This document shows, piece after piece, positions 59,641-64,000 of a DNA stretch of 64,000 nucleotides (the stretch's first letter is position 1; each line of letters begins with the position of its first letter). The DNA is taken from NCBI RefSeq assembly GCF_014805625.2, contig NW_023998487.1, forward strand, positions 547,619 through 611,618, given 5' to 3'. Position numbers and translations under genes: made by a program. Source of the DNA: Glossina fuscipes (lineage: Eukaryota > Arthropoda > Insecta > Diptera > Glossinidae). The notes under the pieces were generated by a model that was not told where the DNA came from, did not search any database, and saw only the letters and a list, made by a program, of their open reading frames with translations.

Positions 59641-61849
59641 CTTCAAAATTCTGCTTTGAATTAAACTTGTCCTAATATGCGGTCATGCTGTTTAAATAAA
59701 ATTTCGTTCATTGTAAAATTTAAATTTATGACTGATAATTGCGTTAATATTGTCTGCTTGATCAAAATGTGTTCTGCATACAAACAAATATAGCTTATAT
59801 ATTGAATATCTCCATGTTTTTCAAAATCAATGAAACCTAATTCATTTAGAAATTCCAAATGTCAAAGCCACTACAAACACTTTTATATTTCGTTCCTAAA
59901 TTTTTATAGAGTTTTCCATTCCCTCTCTCTGATGCTTATTTAAACAAATCCGCAAAAGTAATTTAAAGGAACATCTAACTTATGCGATCCAGTGAAGCAT
60001 GTCGAAATGCATTAATTTCGTTCAGCCGTTTCTTACATTTATTAAATACGCTTACATTCGATTGGTGGGAGATTTAAGCTCTATTTCGTAAAGTCCGTCG
60101 GTCTATCTATTTTCTATTATAATATTTAAAGTAATAAAAAATGCACGAGAATATTGAAGTTGGGCCTACATTCATCCATGGCTTGTTGCGTTTCTTAGGG
60201 CTTTGGCGATTTCGTTGGTTTTCTTTCCAAAACGGTATACGAAATTCGATTCAAACTATTCGTTGTTTTTCTAATTATTTCAATAAACTTTGAGTAGTCA
60301 GGCATTACGGCCACATTATTGTTATTAGGCAATGTAAACATTGAATTAATAGTGAATTATTTAGCAGTGTAGCGGATATCCTGCAGATATGTAAATAATT
60401 GATATTTTTTCGCTAATGGCATGGTTTTTGTTCGAATTTTTCGGTTAAGTTATTATTATTATCAGACTTTTATCAAATAAATTTGTGTCTATTTGCAAAA
60501 TAAAGTTGAGTAATATAATTGTTTTTTCCCTAAATTTAAAATAGGAATGCATTTTTAGTAACCAGCTAAATTAGTCATAGGGTTTCATAAAACTTATTTA
60601 CTCTTTAATCAATAAACGTCAGAAATTAGTTAATTAAATGGAATGCTGCAAAAGTATTGTTGAACAATTTCTTACGAAAGTCGTGGTTGATATCGGTGAA
60701 TAGGTATTATGAGTCAAACGAAGGTGGAAATTAAAATGCGCTTCAGAATAGGTTTTCGAATATGAGCAAAAACGAAAAAACCTTAATCAAGCTTGATCAA
60801 ATGTTGTTAAGGATATACTTTAAAAATTTAATCAAAATTTTTTATAAAACATACATGTATAAAATTTAAATAAATAAACGAGTAAGGATTTTATATAATA
60901 AACAGAGGAATAATAATCCTTTTTAAATGGCGTATAACACTATAAAAAAAAAAAATTGTGTTATAACGGATGTTAAAAACAAACCAAAAAAACTTGAACA
61001 AATTAAATCAATAAGCAAATAATAAGAAAACAATGGTTAAAGGCTTTAATTACTTTTATAAAATTGGAAAAAATAATGCTTTTTAAATCATGCCACAATT
61101 AATTTTATAATTAAATATTTTTCCTAATTACATACAAAGATCTTTTTGGGAATTAACAACGAATACAAAGAAGAAACTTTAGATGGTTATTAAAAATAAA
61201 TATATTTTGTATATTTGTAAAATATATCTATTTAAAATAATGGAGATGGAAACGGAGAGGGTTGTTCATGTTGTATGCGGTTTCTATAATGATGGAAGAC
61301 GTCAAGAAAGGAAGTATAAAATCAACATATTATAAATACATATAATGTAATGCATGGGTCATCATCATTGGAAGTATTCCTTTAAGAAAGGGAAGAAAAA
61401 GGAGAATGATGTATCAAAGAGGTAGGTGCGGTGATTCAATAATGGAAGCAAAGAGAATGTGTGTATATTAAACAAATAAAACTTGACGTAACAAGGACTA
61501 ACTGCCATAGGACAGATAAGGTAGAACGGACAAACATACCAAAAGGTAAACAGCATATGAACGCAGACATGAGTTCATATTCACTTACGGCTGTCTTTTA
61601 CTTTATTTTTATCGTAACACATCAACTGGGCTAGCCAGGTTAAAAAAAATTAATTAACCGCATCTTTGACGTAACGTCACCACAAGAGACAGGAAAAATC
61701 TTACTATATATTTTAGCGAATTTATCCGATTTTCAATACCATGCTGCCGGCAAGAACTTCCAATGGTTCAGCCCAAATTCAAATCGTTACCGATATTGTT
61801 GCGGCCAAGAGAATGTTTAAAGCAGACATTAGGCAGAAGGATAGATAGA
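59641..61849. other. Very AT-rich DNA, no gene recognised
   Basis: Low-complexity A/T sequence, especially 60500-61250. Frames of about 60 codons lack motifs. Confidence 0.6.
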
Positions 61850-61995
61850 TGAACTAGCGGACAGACAGACATCCGTAAATCGATTAAGAGTGTTATGCTG
61901 ATCAAAACTATGCATACTTTGCGCGGTCTATGAAGATTCGTTCTGGGTGTTGCTTACGTTTTGACAAAATAGATATACCATTCATCCATGGGTAA
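61850..61995 (-). repeat. Family 1 dispersed repeat, partial copy
   Basis: Contains GGACAGACAGACATCCGTAA, ATCGATTAAGAGTGTTATGC, TGATCAAAACTATGCATACTT, TTCTGGGTGTTGCTTACG, TTTTGACA and a degraded end GGGTAACGGATATAAAG. Confidence 0.55.
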
Positions 61996-62399
61996 CGGAT
62001 ATAAAGAAAGCATGGAATAAAGAAAGTACGAGGGTTTTTTTGAGAACTATAAAGTTCTCTATCAATTCATCCTAAGCCGTACATAAGTTTACTTAAGAAG
62101 CCTTTCTTAATTTAACCCCGCGCGGCAGTGTTTTCAACGTAGTGAATAAAGTCCTTCATAGCAAATTTCGAATCAGTTGAGTTAAACATATGCAAAATTC
62201 TTCGGGTTGTGGTTGTTAGATGGATTTTCTTCAATTTATTTAAAGAATGTTTTCAAATTATTTTTAATTTATTTGTAAGCAAGATATGTTGTTATCGTTA
62301 TCAATCTACCTTGTGTCATTTACTTACTGTTATTTGTACCTTACCTGCATTCTTCCTTTGGATATTAAGAGAAAGCTTTTCATTCGGTGATGATATCTC

Positions 62400-62850
62400 G
62401 AATCACCAGGAAAAATGAAGGCTGGTCAAGAATAAGAAATGGCTAATGAGGTTAGGCTTGTTGAAAGCAGCTTAGACGGCGTATTAAAGATGTAGCCGCG
62501 CTGGATGAGATAAGGCTTGACTGAGTTAGAATAGACCACATTAGCAGAGAAAAGGACTAAACAGGGTAGGAGCAGAATAAACTGGCAAGACGTAAAGAAG
62601 CCGTGAAACTAATTAGTTTGTGGTGAAACTAATTATTATGTGACTGTTGTAGGTGAGGTAAAATCTAGGGTGATAAAGATAAGACACGGCTGCGTAAAAA
62701 TATGGTAGGAACAAATAGAAATATGACAGGTTGGTGAGGACAGAGTAGCTAAGTAAGGTTTGGCTAAGCTGGTCAAATTGGATTTAAGTAGGCTTGGTGA
62801 GATAAGTTTGAGTTGAAAAAGAAAGATCCGAAGGTAGCTAGAAAAATGCT
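62400..62850 (+). other. Purine-rich low-complexity stretch
   Basis: Degenerate repeats of words such as TTAGGCTTG, GGTTAGGCT, TAAGGCTTG, GGTAGG and CTAAG on the plus strand, with few C. A similar word content occurs in the opposite orientation inside the solo LTR (58040-58220). No gene. Confidence 0.45.
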
Positions 62851-63052
62851 AAGCTTCCCAAAAAAAGCTAGTCTTTCTAGACCCGTCTTTCTTCAAAGTA
62901 GTATCTATTGCTAAAGGAGTAAATGGAATTTATGCTTTCCTAGAAAGGCCCTAACTTTAGTTTACGTTTGCATATAACTTTTACTTCATTAATATCTTAT
63001 TGATGGTTCTTACCACCAAAACAAAGAAATTGTTAATTTTTTCGTTTTATTA

Positions 63053-64000
63053 TTAGGTGCTTGCAAAAATTGTAGTTTAGACTTATACAAATAAATATGG
63101 TAAATGTGGTAAAGAAATGGGGAACACCAGTGTATATAACGCTTAAATTCGATGATTTCGACCTTTCTCAACGTAAGATAACAGTTTTCCATTTAATATT
63201 ATTGAGTTATTCAGCGTACGCCCATGTTAATCATGGAGCGCCCAAAACGTTCATAACTTTTGTTATCTAGTTTGGGAAATTCTGCTCTCGAAGATCACCA
63301 AACATATTTAGAAGTTTATGATAATTTTGCTCCATCGTATTCCAATTGTCGGTTTTGGTTTCAACGATTTAAAAGTGGTGATTATGATGTCAGTGGCAAC
63401 AAAAGGGCTTGGAGGGCCAAAGATGCTCGAAAACAACAAATTGCAAGAATTATTGGACGAAAACCCATTTCAAACTCTGGGAAAACTTTCGAACAGTTTA
63501 GAGTTGGTTAATTAACTACTTCTAGACGTTTATGTGCACGTCAATGTGCAGGAATAATGTAAAAAGAGGAAAACTTACAACCTCCCAAATTGACTGCAAA
63601 TGCCATTTCAAACTGTTTCAACACCACGGTTTCATTGCTAGCCCAGCAAAAAAAGATGTTTCTATGGCATACTGTAACTGGCGATGAAAAGTGGATTTTT
63701 TAAGACAATCCTAAGCACCAAATGTCGTGGTTTTGCCCAGAAGATCAATTCGCACCGAAGCGGAATAATCATGATCATAACGTTTCGTTGTGCATATGGT
63801 AGGATCAGTAATGCGTAGAATGTTACGAGCTCCTACAATCGATTAAAACTGTCACTGCAGACGTCAATTGAACACATTGAACACTGTTATGTTGCAAAAG
63901 GACCAGAAATAGCGACTAAAATGGCTACCATACGAACTGAGTGAATATGCAGTTTGGCTACTTGTTGCAATTGTTGTCAAGGATGCACTGGTTGCAGCTC
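63053..64000 (+). mobile_element. Frameshifted mariner running off the window end
   Basis: The end-like sequence TTATTAGGTGCTTGCAAAAA at 63050 is followed by about 180 bp of 5' UTR. ATGGAGCGCCC at 63234 is the likely start. Motifs: LEVYDNFAPSYSNCRFWFQR with FKSGDYDV (63315-63390), then a frame change to PKMLENNKLQELLDENPFQT (63415-63475). Further on, FLWHTVTGDEKWIF (63661-63702), with the first catalytic Asp in TGDE, and DNPKHQMSWF with KR are seen. The second catalytic Asp region would lie beyond the window. Several stops (for example TAA after KWIF) show it is a pseudogene. Its 5' UTR also matches the relic at 30655-30885. Confidence 0.8.
63260..63515 (+). pseudogene. Mariner transposase N-terminal region
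   Basis: Two overlapping frames (63260-63511 and 63318-63515) carry the successive halves of the mariner DNA-binding domain, so a single indel around 63400 separates them. The first half ends in the WFxRFKSGDxDV block, and the second carries the LLDENPFQT block that precedes the second helix-turn-helix. Not a functional gene. Confidence 0.75.

Noticed and set aside
62400..62850. Interstitial TTAGG telomere repeat
   Set aside because: Words are degenerate and irregularly spaced; no consecutive TTAGG units.

Overview
The window looks like non-coding, repeat-dominated DNA from an insect genome, most likely a higher dipteran (a tephritid fruit fly would fit; this is inference). It is AT-rich, lacks long uninterrupted host ORFs, rRNA or tRNA genes and CRISPR arrays, and is packed with eukaryotic transposon relics: mariner/IS630-type transposases, non-LTR retrotransposons, a tRNA-derived SINE with a target-site duplication, a solo LTR with a 4-bp duplication, and families of short dispersed repeats. 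One run of 10 N marks an assembly gap. No host gene can be named; one small spliced gene or pseudogene is proposed at 23.4-23.95 kb on the minus strand.

The most interesting object is a roughly 5.9-kb foldback element at about 4.80-10.70 kb. Two long inverted arms (about 0.85 and 0.65 kb in the best-matched part, with further matching blocks outside) enclose a 2.2-kb core. On the minus strand the core encodes a MULE-type DDE transposase relic followed by a C48 (Ulp1-like) cysteine-protease relic with recognisable His, Asp, Gln and Cys motif positions. The arms carry tandem sub-repeats and a recurrent AGCAAAGACAC terminus-like word, as in FB/NOF-type foldback transposons. A smaller inverted structure (4.96-6.08 kb) is nested in the left outer part.

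Layout. 0-4.8 kb: AT-rich DNA with one copy of a dispersed repeat (family 3). 4.8-10.7 kb: foldback element. 11.05-14.16 kb: non-LTR retrotransposon copy 1 (ORF1 end, endonuclease, RT), whose internal deletion removes the YADD active-site block. 14.2-22.3 kb: mostly unique AT-rich DNA with a 61-bp tandem repeat and a GC-rich hairpin. 22.4-23 kb: internally deleted mariner. 23.4-23.95 kb: candidate small gene. 24.3-33 kb: dispersed repeats and a mariner 5' relic. 33.6 kb: SINE. 35.65-36.3 kb: second LINE family, RT thumb and C-terminus. 36.9-38.05 kb: G/T-rich island with a 205-bp-spaced duplication. 40.8-43.9 kb: IS630-like relic, inverted LINE copy 2 (which retains YADD) and a mariner 3' end. 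46.5-47.2 kb: divergent LINE fragment. 50.7-51.15 kb: MITE-like element with terminal inverted repeats. 52.3-53.0 kb: third LINE RT fragment. 54.8-55.06 kb: mariner 3' end. 57.84-58.29 kb: solo LTR. 59.2-62.0 kb: more dispersed repeats. 63.05 kb to the end: a longer but frameshifted mariner running off the window.

Everything recognisable as coding is mobile-element derived and broken by stops, frameshifts or deletions. The window reads as a TE graveyard in an intergenic region or large intron, not as a set of cooperating host genes.
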